Below are positions 1-12,151 of a DNA stretch of 64,000 nucleotides, in pieces. The stretch is taken from positions 128,349,989-128,413,988 of the forward strand of contig CP136068.1 of the NCBI GenBank assembly GCA_032622095.1. The letters run 5' to 3'. The stretch comes from Siphonodentalium dalli (taxonomy: Eukaryota > Mollusca > Scaphopoda > Gadilida > Siphonodentaliidae). A model generated the notes under the pieces. The model saw only the letters and a list, made by a program, of their open reading frames with translations. It made no database searches and was not told the DNA's origin. The translations under genes were made by a program, and so were the position numbers. Numbering within the stretch: position 1 is the first letter of the stretch; each line of letters begins with the position of its first letter.

Positions 1-150
1 TTACCATATAGCCACTCCATGTATACATATTCACCTCGCACATGACCACTCCTTATACACGTATTCCTATCATCTCACTGTGGGCTCCATCACCATATAG
101 CCACTCATAGTACAACTATTCACCCTACCTCAACAGTCACCCCCTGACTG
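1..150 (-). repeat. Edge of a ~40-bp minisatellite array, inverted relative to the 4-5 kb array
   Basis: The first 150 bases are degenerate units of the type 'cactccatgtatacatattcacc'-like phrases (pieces such as CCATATAGCCACTC recur). They are the reverse complement of the units that fill 3985-5215. The array continues off the left edge, so its size is unknown. No coding potential is seen. Confidence 0.75.
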
Positions 151-1800
151 CCATGTATTAAGTCAATCAATGTTGTTGCTAATGTGTGACAGTATCCAAA
201 TAATATGGTCTCGCTCAGTTCCGTTCAAAACATGGCCCGAGACGTTTTTGGCAAAATTCCACACTGCTTCCTTTAAAATGAATTTGTCATATCTCATATG
301 AGACAACCAGAAGAGATCATTAATTTTAATTGTAAGTTGATAAAGTAACATGGTTAATAACCAATTCAACAGTGTCACAATTTGCTACATTTTCCGAGCA
401 GAGAATAATGGTTGGATATATGAGGAAAATCAATTTTGTTTGTTTGTTTCCATTTTGTAAGCCATCTTGAGTTATTTTGTCTACAAAACACATCAGTTTG
501 ACATATTTAAGACAGAATATTATATACAAAACCCGTCGTCTGTGTGTGTCAATGTGTGTGTATAACTCGGTCACGCTTTTGGCGCGTTTATTACTTTTCA
601 ACCATGCGTCCAACTTAGCCCAAATTTGGACCACTGCCAACATTGTGTCGTAGAAGATGACTCACCAACTCTCACGCCGATTGGTCAACGAATGCACGAG
701 ATCGAACATGGTAGAATAAACGCCGTATTTGCACTCAATTAGACACTATTTCTTATGACGTAAACTTTGTCGAAATGACGTCATATGAGGTCACACACAA
801 ACCCACACTTGCTTTGCTACTGTACAGATGAAACTTCCAAGCGTTCTACAATAACATTGGAAAAGGACGCAAAATTAATTTGTCATCATGTTGAGTGTGA
901 ATATAAGTAAGGGCGTTGCTTTTGTCGTGGAATTTCATGGGTTGTAGAGTCGAACGTTCAATCATCGTTAGAACTGGGTGCTATTTAAAATATTAATGTT
1001 GTGCCCTGAATACCCTCGAACTGAAGAATTGGTAGGCGTCCAGAGGACCAGAACCTTTCGTACTAAACTATTGGCATTAATCCACTTAGACAATACCTGC
1101 AAAGTATATCAATATGTCGCACACGAACTACCCGTGCAGTGGTTCGATTATATAACTTAAATAGGGAAATGAAAGTTAATTATTCATACTGTTCGTCCTA
1201 AGGAATTCTGAAGGTGTTGGTGTGTGAGGCGTTCATGATATTGGACACCCACCCATCTGCTGGGCTCACCGCATCAATTATGACAACCCGCCTTAGAGCA
1301 AACTGGCTACAGCCCATGCGTGCATACCTGCTGAAGCGGGGGTGGTCAATACATTTCTTAGTGAAATACAGTGTCCCACGCCGCCATGCCGTGACAAGAG
1401 AAGCATACTATTAGCCATTCCATTTCTAATATAAATAAGAATCTGATCATGCACGCGAATACCAGTAAGTAACAAAGGACATTTATTTACCCGTCATAAA
1501 ATGACGGGAAATCCCCTAGTGAAACAATAAACACCTTTGATACCAAAGATATAGTTCATTTATTTGAAAAAATGGTCCAAACCTGAAAAGTTAAATTTTG
1601 CCGATTTTGATGTCAAATCTGTGATATAAAAATCCAATAATTCTATTATGTCAGTGGTTAAAATAGTAACAATTAACCAATTTGCATCATAAATGTTAGT
1701 ATTCAATGTATATAGGACAGAATAGTCAATTTTGTTCATCAACCACAACTTGCGTTATGATCATTGATGCTTTTGAAATTTAAAAATATGGGTTGGTCTC
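151..1800. other. AT-rich non-coding stretch
   Basis: No exon or recognisable repeat could be supported. Open frames here are short and random-looking. The one visible structure is a small hairpin at 1490-1508, with arms CCCGTCAT and ATGACGGG. Confidence 0.5.
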
Positions 1801-1804
1801 TTAA

Positions 1805-2291
1805 AGGCACGTGCGGCCTTAATTGTCGAAAATATTCATATTTGTTCCAAACACCGTAAACAGAAAAACAGTAAAACGCATACAGTTCCGTTCATATATA
1901 CCATGACCATAGCGTAAACAGCATGTTATCATAAATACTTACTATATTTTAACTAAGCAAGAGCCTGATTGTGTTGCAGAAGACAGCTACTGGCTAATCA
2001 CACACAAATGGCATAAACGCTCTTTATTAGTTCTATATCAGGTATTCACCAACAAAGAACGCTCTTTATGTTTACCATCATAATATAAACAAACACCAGA
2101 AAAGTAACTTTTTATGCTTTTGTTTACATAACAATGGTAAAACATATGACCATAACATACTGTTTATGCGATATTTCTTATTTGTATACGGACAAAGTCT
2201 ATCTACATTGTGATGTTCTTTCTGTTTGTGGCGGTTTTTGACGGGTGGATATATTTTCACATGATACCCACCGCCAAGGCCAACCGTGTCT
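1805..2291. mobile_element. TTAA-flanked MITE (piggyBac-like), 487 bp
   Basis: Both ends abut TTAA (1801-1804 and 2292-2295). The ends are imperfect inverted repeats: left AGGCACGTGCGGCCTT, right (reverse-complemented) AGACACGGTTGGCCTT. There is no transposase frame, so it would be non-autonomous. TTAA target duplication is the hallmark of piggyBac transposition; assignment to that superfamily is inference from the target site and ends alone. Confidence 0.7.
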
Positions 2292-2329
2292 TTAAGAACG
2301 ATCGCAATGACACCTTCCAACCGCAGAAA

Positions 2330-3330
2330 CTATCCATCTCTATATAATATACACTATGTGATGTATTAGCATATGTAAAATGTATTTCAGACAAATCTAC
2401 CATCTATGCTGGTCCCAAAATGCCATCCAGAAGAGTGCGGATTATACATTTTACTGTCTGGGTAGCTGCATAGCAACGGTTATGATGGACATTATGATAG
2501 GAAACAACGTCATAAGTCTGTGTAATTCATCCTATGTCACAAATACACCTCAAATATGCAATTCAAAAGAACTAAAGTTGAATAAAATACTGTACTGCCT
2601 CCTTATATGAGCATTTTATACTTTCGGGTAGTTGCCTAGCAACCGTTGCTAAGCAGGGCCAAATCTCGATTGGGTCTATATCTGAAAATGACCAGTAAGG
2701 TCCAAGGTACATATGTTGCAAGTTTCATGCTTTTATCATAATTTGTGTAATTCTTACATTTCCATGCACCAATCGCCTGGACTACACAGAAGCATGATAT
2801 ATTGGGGAAATAACTGATTTTGACCCATTTTGGAAAATGGTCACCAAGTTTAAAGGCCTATATATCATGACTGACATGTCGGTTTCAACAATAATGCAGT
2901 TCTCCATGTAGCATATACGCTACAGATTATTTAGGAGCAAAGATAACGTATTCAAAACTGATATGTAAAATCAGTGGGTAGAAAATGTATGACCCGATAT
3001 GAAAAAACTAATATTTTGGTGAATGACCTTGACCTTTGTGTATGACGTTGACCTATAGAGATGAAATCTCTCATGACAAAAGAAAGCCCACCAAGGGTAT
3101 CACCCCATAGTAATGCAAATATAGAGTTACTGCATTAAACATTCTAGTTGTAAACAATTATAGGCATATTTTGTACACTGGCCAAGTACACCCTCCGTTG
3201 CCATGGAAACACAAATTTTGCACACTAAGCTACACTGCCACAGTGCGCCCCAGCCCTCAGATAAACTTCAGCTTATAAGCTTTGAGAAAAATGTTGATAG
3301 AATTTGCCCACCTAAATGGTACCATGCTCG
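2330..3330. repeat. Interspersed repeat with RFX-type X-box motifs
   Basis: This non-coding block shares the phrase GGGTAGTTGCCTAGCAACCG (2626-2645) with the TTAA element at 42336-43900. X-box-like half-palindromes lie at 2465-2477 (GCTGCATAGCAAC), 2631-2643 (GTTGCCTAGCAAC) and 3197-3210 (GTTGCCATGGAAAC, the textbook form). It also holds nuclear-receptor-like half sites (TGACCTTGACCTTTG at 3023-3037). Boundaries are uncertain. Confidence 0.5.
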
Positions 3331-3345
3331 GTCCTGGCTCATGGA

Positions 3346-3573
3346 CTATATATCTTGATGGTCTTTCCAGCAACTTCCAGAAGTGTTTTTTTCCTTTTCG
3401 GAACAACGGTGAAAGGTAATTATTGTCTGTGAAGGAATGGAACCCAACAACTGCATTCTTCTGTATATTTGGCTGCCAAAATGTGGAAATGGTAGATATT
3501 GACCCAGCGTGTCCCGCAATCGCTTAGAAGTTGTGGTTGATATATAAAATTGGCTATTCTGCCTTCTATACAT
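3346..3573 (-). pseudogene. Relic of an unclassified transposon-type protein (inverted copy)
   Basis: The minus strand encodes a fragment containing QIYRRMQLLGSIPS, which reappears as QIYRRMHLLGSIPS in the plus-strand relic at 5375. In another frame it reads GKTIKIY, matching GKMIKIY of the second copy, so it is frame-shifted. The two relics lie in opposite orientation on either side of the minisatellite. It is not a functional gene. Confidence 0.5.
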
Positions 3574-3984
3574 TGAACACTAACATGTCTGATGCACCTT
3601 AGTTAATTTCTACTATTGTCACCACTGACATTACCAGAAGTATTGGATTTTTCTCTCACAACTTGATATAAATAATGGCAAAAAAAATTCAAATAAAATG
3701 TAACTATGTTTGGTATGAAAGGTGTTTATTGTTTTGATCTACCTTAAATGTGTCACACTAATGTGTTTATAAACCATATTACTCAAAATGGCTTCCAAAA
3801 TGGCAACCATTTTTCTCATATATTCTCTGCGTTTCCGAAAATATAGCAAATTGTGACTCACTTCTTTATTTTACATGTTAGCTAATCAACAGACAACTAA
3901 ATGTTCTATTCTGGTTGTCCCATTTCCTTATGGGGCATAATAAATTAATTTTTAAGTTGCCTTATCCCCCTCCCCCTGTGAATG
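3574..3984. other. AT-rich non-coding spacer
   Basis: Nothing recognisable; no open frame of note. Confidence 0.4.
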
Positions 3985-5215
3985 TATGGTCATGGGTGGG
4001 ATGTACAGGTGTACCTTGTGTGGCTGTATTGTAACAGGTAGGTGTATAGGTATACATGTGTTGTCTGTATGATCATGGTGGGGTGAATGGATAAATAGAT
4101 GTGCAGCTATGTGTAATGCGTATAGGTGTGCATGGAATGGCAGTAGTCATAATGTGTATATGTGTACCTGATATGTGCTGAATGGCCATTGGCGAGCGAG
4201 GGGATGGTCATGTGTGGATGTACAGTATATGTATATATTGAGTTGCTATATGGCTATTGACATGGCAAATATGTATAGTGAGTGACTCTATGGCCAATAG
4301 TAAGGTGAATATGTTTTCAGGGAGTGACTGTATGGACAATGGTGATGTGAACAGGTATACAAGGAGTGACTGTATGATCATGAATGTGGTGAATAGGTAT
4401 ACAGGGAGTGACTATATGGTCATGGGTCAGGTGTAGGAGTTTACCTGGTGTGGCTGTATGGTCATGTGTAGGGTATACGGGTATACACAAGAGTGGCTGT
4501 ATGGTTATGGAGAGGTATGTGTATACAGTGAGTGGCTATATCATCATCAGTGAGGTGCATATGTTTACCTGGAGTCATTCTATGGTCAAGGTTGGGGGTA
4601 TATGTATATCTTGCGTGGCTATTTTGCCATGGGTTTTGGTGAACATGTATACAGCGAGTGATGTATGACCAATGGTGAGGTGAATAGGTATACTATAATT
4701 GACTGTATGATCATGAATGTGTTGAATAGGTACACATGGGGTGGCTATATGGTCATGGGTCAGGTGTATGCGTATACCTAGTGTGCCTGCATGGGCATGT
4801 GTGGATTGTACAGGTATACACGAGTGTGGATATATATGGTCATGGGTGAGGTATATGTATATAAAGCAAGTGGCTATATGGCCAATGGTGAGATGCATAT
4901 GTATACATGGAGTGACTCTATGGTCATAGATGGGGTGTATATGTTTATCTTGAATGGCTATTTTGTCCATGGCGAATATGTATACAGGGAGTGACCGTAT
5001 GGCCAATGGTGAGATGAATAGGTATACAGGGATTGACTTGTGATCAGGAAAGTGGTGAATAGGTATACAGGGAGTGACTATATGGTCATGGGTCAGGTGT
5101 ATGTGTATAGAGTGAGTGAGTGACTATCTTGACATTTGTATTGTGTTTATGTGTATATATGGAGTGACTGTATGTTACTGGGTTGGCTGTACATGTGTAC
5201 CTTGGGTTGCTATTG
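3985..5215 (+). repeat. Degenerate minisatellite array, ~40-bp unit
   Basis: About 30 diverged units of roughly 40 bp, each built on phrases such as TATGGTCATGGGT, AGGTGTA..GTATAC and GGAGTGACTGTA. Long open frames on both strands (for example 4575-5006 minus, 4408-4668 plus) are by-products of the repeat and not genes. The same family occurs inverted at the left edge of the window. Units are too diverged for recent expansion. Confidence 0.88.
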
Positions 5216-5374
5216 CTTTCCACAATAACTCAACGATATATTAATCGATAGAGAGGTCACGTCAGAGAGTTCTCCATATTGATGGCGTGTATGCATGATG
5301 GAGGAAACGTTAAATGATTTCCCCCTGATAATAGTTAATCAATTTTTATGCTAATGGGCAGGTGATTCAAGTCA

Positions 5375-5868
5375 GTGATATCGAGATTTCAAATATACAG
5401 GAGAATGCACTTATTGGGTTCCATTCCTTCACATTCCTTCACTGGAAAGATGATCAAAATATATGGAAGTCATGGCTTATTTAGGAACGAATTGAATTTG
5501 GACAGTGACACGCTTACTACACTCGAGGAGTTAGCATGTACCTTATGTTCAATGTTCGAGAAAAGTGAATCAAGCTAGGCGGATAATGTTTCAGCAGAAG
5601 TTCGAGAATCAGTAGAAGGTACTTGATATTTCTGCACTTCCACCATGTGAGGAATCTTTAATTCTACACTCAAAACGAGCCAACATGATAGCAAAACAGT
5701 GGATACTTGCAACCGTTGCCAAATCAACCACTCCCGATGTAGCACTTCATGGATGGACGGCTGATAGGCAGCCTGAGTTGTAAGATGTTGTACAGAAATT
5801 AAATTGACTGTTACCATCACATTTGATGAAATTGACAGTGACAGTGAAGATGAGATTGCATAATCCGT
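5375..5868 (+). pseudogene. Relic of an unclassified repetitive (transposon-type) protein, C-terminal part
   Basis: A plus-strand frame carries GKMIKIYGSHGLFRNELNLD and TLEELACTLCSMF. After a one-base shift it continues as VLDISALPPCEESLILHSKR, then IAKQWIL and HGWTADR. It is interrupted by in-frame stops (for example TAG after ENQ and TAA after QPEL). From memory, the order 'acidic LEEF/ACxLY motif, then LPPxxxxLxxHxxRA, then GW' is typical of a large protein family repeated in cnidarian and molluscan genomes and usually left uncharacterised. The 45-49 kb palindrome carries the preceding part of the same protein type. Expression is unlikely. Confidence 0.6.
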
Positions 5869-6835
5869 GGGCAGAACTATTGCAATTTATGATATGAATT
5901 CTATTAACTAGTATGAACGACCTTTCGAGTTTAGTACAGCATAAAATTTAAATCATTGAGAACACTATCTTGGGGTAGGGTTAAGTTTTACTTTATTTCT
6001 TAATTCTGGTCTGGTACATGATTATATAATTTCATGTCTCATATTGGGGAAGACTTTATGCTCATTGTGGTTCATGTTGTGCAGCTGTATCAGAAATTTT
6101 TCACTTAAAAATAATCAAAAGTTTAGCTAATTTACCAGAATTCACCCCAAAAAAATCAAAATTTAAACAAAAATAGACTCTACCATAACATAAACCTCAT
6201 CAGATACATGCTCATTCCATGATATATGATAACACTCTGAATTGGTTAACAAAATGAAACGAAAACGGGCTATTCTGACTTGACAGGTATTTTCAGATAG
6301 AAAATCAGTTGGGGGGGGGGGGTGGGTTAAGTTTTTGGAAATATCTCGGCTTGTTGGAAATCATTGCTGGTGAAGTTGATATTAATAAATCAGGTATATA
6401 ATGCTGAACAATTTTATGCACCACTGAGAGCTTTATACCAAAATATGAAAATTTTATATGAAATCTTCTGGAAAACTTTTTTGAAAAAGCACTGCAATTT
6501 ATGCATTTTTTGGGCATTTTCGTGAAATTTTCACAAAAATTGTTGGATAATATAACTTTTTGCACATTATAAATGTTAAGCAACCCAGATAGAATAAGTA
6601 TATGATATTCAAGTACATTTAATTTAACATATGTCTATTTTATTGATTTTCCTGATTATACTGAAATTTGCAGGTCAAAAACACCAAAAAGGTCAAAAAA
6701 ATATTTTTTCCACCTGCTCCGCACTGGATACCTCAGTGTTTTGCAACCCCCATGGGGCAAGGATAATTGGAGATAGCGTCAAAATTTCTACCCTTTCGTG
6801 TGACACTACCCTCATCTGGGGGCCGGTCTAATGTG
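5869..6835. other. AT-rich non-coding stretch with a poly-G run
   Basis: A homopolymer of G lies near 6310-6321. A short minus-strand frame (6305-6583) is low-complexity and rich in F/K/N, with no domain. No gene is supported. Confidence 0.45.
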
Positions 6836-7022
6836 CTTTACGTGGCTTTTACCAGAGTATAACCATGTAAACCAAGGTTTTACCAGAGTATATCGTATTT
6901 TGTTTACAGTATGACTTACGTGGCGTTTACCAGAGTATACCAGAGTTGACCTGACTTGACCATATTTTACCAGAGTAGAGTCATGTAAATCATGGTTTAC
7001 CTGGCTTTTACCAGCGTGTTTG
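6836..7022 (-). repeat. Interspersed repeat, CTCTGGTAAA family
   Basis: The block contains reiterated TTTACCAGAGTA motifs. On the minus strand it is colinear with 15704-15811 (ACACTCTGGTAAAAACCAGG ... CAGGTAAAAGCCACGT). A third copy is split at 57668 and 58835. No coding capacity. Class unknown; it may be a short DNA element. Confidence 0.6.
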
Positions 7023-8263
7023 ATAATGATAATAGTGTGCACTGCTGAAATACTACTCATGGAAACTCACCGCATTGCCGAAATAGCAAACATACTCAAC
7101 GCGAATCGTAGGGGCCCTTTGTGGCTCATTCGGTATGGTACATTTTGCATTGGGCCGCCATACAGCGTTCACGTTGGGTCGAAAAAATAATTTGGCCAAT
7201 TGTTGACCGATTATGATTTTTTTGGCCAAATTAAAAACACTTTTGTAAATTTAAATCCTCATTTCCTGGCCTCAAAATTAATGCATATTTGTGTTTTATT
7301 TAACATCTAACATTCTATATAATGATGTCCATACCTTCATATACCATGTCGATACTACTTTGATCCCAACCGTGTTACTTGATAATATACCACTACCTAC
7401 CATCTACCATTCAGCCTTACGGCAGACAAAGAATTCATTAGTGATAATCCTCATTACCTATTCATTGTCTTTGGTGGCCCATTGTTTGACAGTGCACTGC
7501 CATGGGTGCATGTTGTTACACATTAAGCTGTTTCACCAAATCAATTAGCAGAATATCATACTATATATCTGATTCTCATGTCCCTCCGTCACAAAATCAG
7601 TTTGGGTCTTTGAAGTAGATTTCCGATTTTGGGGGTAAAAACAACTTTGGCCAGATGTCTTTTTTACTATTTGCGAGAAAAATTGGCAATGGCCAATTTT
7701 GGCCTATGACAGTGACGCTGGCTCAAAACCGTATATTCAACTATCGTATAGTTATACAATTATACCGTCAAATATACAGTACGCCGTATATTCCACTATC
7801 GTATAAGTATACAAACATGCTCAATGGTTGATTGTAAGTTGGCCGTAAATGGCGTAATGACTAAAATTTTAATAATATCATAGAAGCTACCATGATTTAG
7901 AACAATGAGAAATAAATTACTCAATACAAAACCTTGACAAACACACTAAGAACAACCCAACAACTGTTTTTTTCCCAACGATTGACTAACACACGACTTC
8001 ACAATCCGAGAAAATGGCGTCGGCGATCAGACCCTTCCCAAAAATACATATAATAGCGCGTGCACGCGCCATTAACAGTATTACCGCAAATATATAGATA
8101 TTACCGTACATACCGTTAAATTAACGGTATTCTACCGTTGAAAATACGGCTATTTAATACAGTGTATATCTGGGCAAGTTTGTTTTGTGCCCTCTGGTGT
8201 GGGTCTCCATCGCAAATTATAGCAGATGAGATTCCAATACAATCCAATAAACCAAGACATTAA
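7023..8263. other. Non-coding stretch with ACGGTA-rich palindromic patches
   Basis: Patches at 7720-7815 and 8070-8165 are rich in CGTATA/TACCGTTA palindromes and may be worn transposon ends. Nothing else is recognisable. Confidence 0.4.
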
Positions 8264-9061
8264 AGGGGAAGGAAACCCTCGACTAATCAGGCCATTAATA
8301 TGTTTAGTATATCAACCATGGTAGATTAAAACACCTCTCATCCCTCAGTTATGCTCAAACACAACAATACAATATCACATCGCTTAATTCAAAACTCCCG
8401 CTAATTACGGCGCGTCCATATTTATAAGATCGTGACGTCACGGCCTCACATCACGTTACTCATCCTTAGTACAGATATATATACAGGTTATCGAACTAAA
8501 ATCATTTCGGCGTGTTTGTTTGTTAACCAAGGTCCATTGAAGAATATACACACATGTACATGTATTATGAGCCACAATTATTTAAGTTATAATTTTGAAC
8601 AAAGAATTTACGGCCAGTTAATGGTCGCATAAGATTTGAATGTGACAATCTTGGTCAAACTCAAATAACTTCTATGTACATGTGCAAATATGACAAAAAA
8701 ATAATCTTTTGTGAACTAAACTATAATTTATTAACAACAGACAATCATGTATTGCACACAACAAGCATTAAAATCTGCTGTTTTATTTATTTGTTTATAT
8801 AAAAAAAATCAGACTACCGTACGCGACACAGCTTAGCGTTATACAACCAAGTGAGGCTCGTACGTCACAAATTATAAAGGGAGATAATATTTCTTCTAAA
8901 ATGGCGGTGTCAACATACCGGCGTAATTGGTTGTGCGGGTTAGTTTCAGACGCCATATCTCCGATGATGTGCGGAGATTTGCGCTGAAACTTTACACACT
9001 AAACAGAGAACAGCTTGCTTGATACATATGCCTTTTCGTTATGCGGTAGTTTCCTTCCCCT
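8264..9061. mobile_element. TTAA-flanked MITE (piggyBac-like), 798 bp
   Basis: TTAA sits at both boundaries (8260-8263 and 9062-9065). The ends are inverted repeats: left AGGGGAAGGAAACCC, right (reverse-complemented) AGGGGAAGGAAACTACC. No transposase frame is present. It lies about 20 bp downstream (minus strand) of the lectin exon copy at 9087-9284. Confidence 0.78.
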
Positions 9062-9086
9062 TTAAATGTCTCAAATAACAACTTAT

Positions 9087-9284
9087 GTGTTCCATGCCCG
9101 AAATTTGCAAGAAAAGCTTCCAGATCATTTAACATATCTCTGCTCTCAATCAGTATCAAATGCGCCCCCTCCTGTATGCAATCAGATCGCTGCTGCCAGG
9201 CGTTAAGTGGTGAGTCCGTATACTTTAGGCAATGTTTCACTCCACCCAAGACGTATTCAGCGTATCCTAGTGACGATGGACAAG
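9087..9284 (-). pseudogene. C-type-lectin-like exon, paralogous copy with damaged splice donor
   Basis: On the minus strand a TTTCAG acceptor is followed by a 198-nt exon reading CPSSLGYAEYVLGGVKHCLK, then ..RSDCIQEGAHLILIESRDML and LEAFLANFGHG. It aligns along its full length with the exon at 41209-41403. It encodes the N-terminal half of a C-type-lectin-like domain: the opening CP, the CLK strand, and the helix C..G..LILIES. The donor is changed: the functional copy reads AACAG/GTGAGG, this one reads AACAC/ATAAGT, losing the invariant GT. Its partner exon 1 (25515-25776) is also broken, so this is probably a pseudogene. Use of a cryptic donor is possible. Confidence 0.7.
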
Positions 9285-9787
9285 CTGAAAGATAGCGCGC
9301 ACGATATTGTTATACGTTTTAGTGTAAGGGGACACGAACAAACAAACACTCATGTAGCTTACATTTTGGTCCGTTTTTGCAATTTCTAACTTCACCCCCT
9401 TTTACCGTACCAAATTTATAAATCCGGGAAATAGAATTTGCACCCCCTTGGGCTCAAGTTTTTCAAACCTAAAACACCATTAATTGTTGGAAAAGTCTAA
9501 ATCGTCGTCATTTTATAATAAAAAAAAAAGTAAGAAATTTTCGAATTTTTATCTAAAAACGACAGTTTTCACGATAAATACTGGAGTATAACACTTTCTA
9601 TAAAGAACAATTTCAACTTGCATTTAATCTAAAATATCTGACTAATGTTCAGTCAGGCATGACATTTCCAACTTTTGCAAAAGTTTGGTGGTGAAACAAC
9701 CGATCCCCACCCCAAACATATATGGCGTCACGTCACTGGTACCACCCTGCTACCTAGATAGTTCCAGACGCTATAGGTGAACACTTG
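9285..9787. other. Intron-like non-coding sequence
   Basis: It precedes the lectin exon copy on the minus strand and should be intron. No further motif is seen. Confidence 0.4.
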
Positions 9788-9791
9788 TTAA

Positions 9792-10603
9792 AGTTACGGG
9801 CGGCCTTCCCTGTGGATATAGGTTTTAAAATAGTTACATCCACTAAAACCGCCATAAACAGAAAGAATATTATATAATAGACAGATGTTCTTATACAAAT
9901 CATAAATATCGCGTAGATTGCACGTTATTGTCATGTTTGTACCCTTGGTGGTGTAAACACACATAAGCACGTTACGACTGTTTATAGACAACACTCGCAT
10001 CTACCGTATCGTCCAATGAAAATGTTCCCTTGCGCTGTGGACTGCGTAGATAACATTATTGGCGCAATCAATAATCGCATTCAATTCGCACCAAATTTTA
10101 TTTTAATCGACCCGTTCTACCCGCTGTCATTTCAAAATGAAGCTAATCCACGTTACCTCATGATTGGGAAATGATCAGACATAAAACGTGTACATAATAT
10201 AATTGTTCGCGCAAAGTGATGAATATATTTCAATCCAGTTAGTATTTTCTCCTAACCTATACATGTATATGGTAATACATACCGATTAAGATATTATTAC
10301 GATGAAGCATATTGTGAGTTGTAAGTGCACCAAATTAGGAGTTTTACAACCGACATAAAGCGCGCGAATCTAAATAAAGGAAATGGCGCGATATCGTGTC
10401 TCATCTTATAAACAATCCACTGCGTTTTTTGAGAGAAACTAAATAAAAAGTCGACCTGTATTTTCTCGGACACAAAACGTGTTTTGTGAATAATATGGCA
10501 TTCATATCATCATTATTCTATACTATTAGTATATTCTTGAGGAAATTATCATAGTTTGATGTTATTTCTCAATTATAACCTACAACGAAGGCCGTCCGTC
10601 CCT
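9792..10603. mobile_element. TTAA-flanked MITE (piggyBac-like), 812 bp
   Basis: Flanked by TTAA (9788-9791 and 10604-10607). Inverted ends: left AGTTACGGGCGGCCTTC, right (reverse-complemented) AGGGACGGACGGCCTTC. The interior is AT-rich and non-coding. The ends loosely resemble those of the 1805-2291 element (A.G...CG..GGCCTT), so the two may be distant relatives. Confidence 0.72.
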
Positions 10604-10879
10604 TTAAATGTACCCATCGGAATGTACATGTCGGCAATTGTATTTTTACTCACCAATATCCAAAACATAGATACATGTCCGTTACAGAAGTAATTTATAC
10701 CTAAAATATCATACATGTAGTAAATTGCTTCAATCATTTTTGGTCCATGGTCGTATTATAAAGAACGTTTTTTACATGAAAAAAAACAGTTGAGTCTACT
10801 CAGGAAATTATGTTATTTGAGCTTCTGAATCACAAGTTGGTCAAACATGCTTGTGCTTTTTCGTGAAATCCTTCATAGA

Positions 10880-11870
10880 CGGCTATCCATTTCGGAACGA
10901 ATATGCGTATTCGATGTTGTTATCCCGTGTTTGATCGATGAAATTACTCATGCTATTACACTGTTGATTATTTCCAAATATATGTGAGCTAATTTCGTGC
11001 AAATATCAGATGTACATCATATGATAAATTGTGTAAAGCTCACTGCGCACGTTGTAGCCTTTTGTATGTATATTTATTACACGATCATACCGTCATTCCA
11101 TTCAATAAACCCATTCTATAAATTGTGATATTAAATAAACGTTCGTTATAAAACAGGAAATAGTGATAGGTGACCCTTGACTTCCGGTTTGTCGTCTGTT
11201 TACATTCCGTAGGCTACGTCTCAAAAATACTATGGCTTCCAATATTTTTCCAACAAACTATAATGAATGAAGAGTTTGAAAGGTTATGTCATTGAATATA
11301 CGTCATTAAATGTGCCAAAGAGTCTTTATTTATCTGGGACTATTTCTTTACGCAGACAAACAACGCATGGTTACGTGAAACGACATTGCATGCCTTATAG
11401 AAGAATGTTAGTTTCGCGTCCCAATTGTTGATTTAAGTATGTTTTATCGAGGTTTTGGATCATGTAATAAATAAAATCTACAACTCGTCCCCAGTTTATA
11501 GCGAAATTTACAAAACTCGTTCAGTAACTTAGGTCTGGACCGAGCCTTTGGACTCGTTTTGTAAATTCCGCTATAAACTGGGGACTCGTTGTAGATCATC
11601 TATGTATTTTACACGTAGTGTGTAGTTCATATCATACACATGTGCTTATATAGCATACTATACTGACTAGGGTTCTGTATGGCGAATAACCTGCAAAATT
11701 GGGCCAAATTTAAAAAAAAATTATTTCCCCTGACCATATCTACCTTTAAAAATACCTCTCTACTCACAATATTGTATTGGCTTCGCAGAGATTACTTTAT
11801 ATCCAATAAAGATGATAAACACATGAAGAGAAAAGTTTAAATTAACTGAATACCTTTTTTATCTCTAATC
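10880..11870 (-). repeat. Paralogous intron block (matches 44.3-44.65 and 49.4-49.6 kb)
   Basis: Phrases such as CTCATGCTATTACACTG (10948 and about 44307), AATTGCCTGCAAA-like sequence (11687 and 44501) and TATTGGCTTCGCAGA (11775 and 49497) occur in the same order in both places. In the right-hand copy the order is interrupted by the palindrome at 44690-49165. This shows that the two lectin-gene introns descend from a common ancestor. Confidence 0.6.
11475..11598. repeat. Foldback (inverted repeat) with ~46-bp arms
   Basis: The left arm, containing CCCCAGTTTATAGCGAAATT, is mirrored by a right arm containing AATTCCGCTATAAACTGGGG. About 30 bp separate the arms. It would form a strong hairpin and is probably a small foldback element. 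Confidence 0.78.
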
Positions 11871-12151
11871 TACAAACATTCATTTTGATGATGAGATACA
11901 GTAAAGTATTTTACTCTGCACGCTTCGTATTTTGACATGGCACAAAAGACACAGCTGACATAATAAGTATATTTTAGTTTTAGGGTTTAAAATAAATTGT
12001 AATTATTTCATCTGGGTCAGTTAATTTATCACTGTGTAGGCCAGCCAACATTGCATTCAGGGGGGGGGGTATGGTTGAACATATGTGAGTTTCTATTAAT
12101 AAGTTTTAAATATTGTGCTACTCTTGTAATTTCTGTCTATCTCACTTTTAA
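11871..12151. other. Non-coding spacer with a G run
   Basis: A G homopolymer lies at 12060-12068. No gene is visible. Confidence 0.4.

Noticed and set aside
4575-5006. 143-codon minus-strand frame (and 4408-4668, 4741-4994 plus)
   Set aside because: All lie in the ~40-bp minisatellite; open on several frames because the unit lacks stops. The translation is just the repeat.
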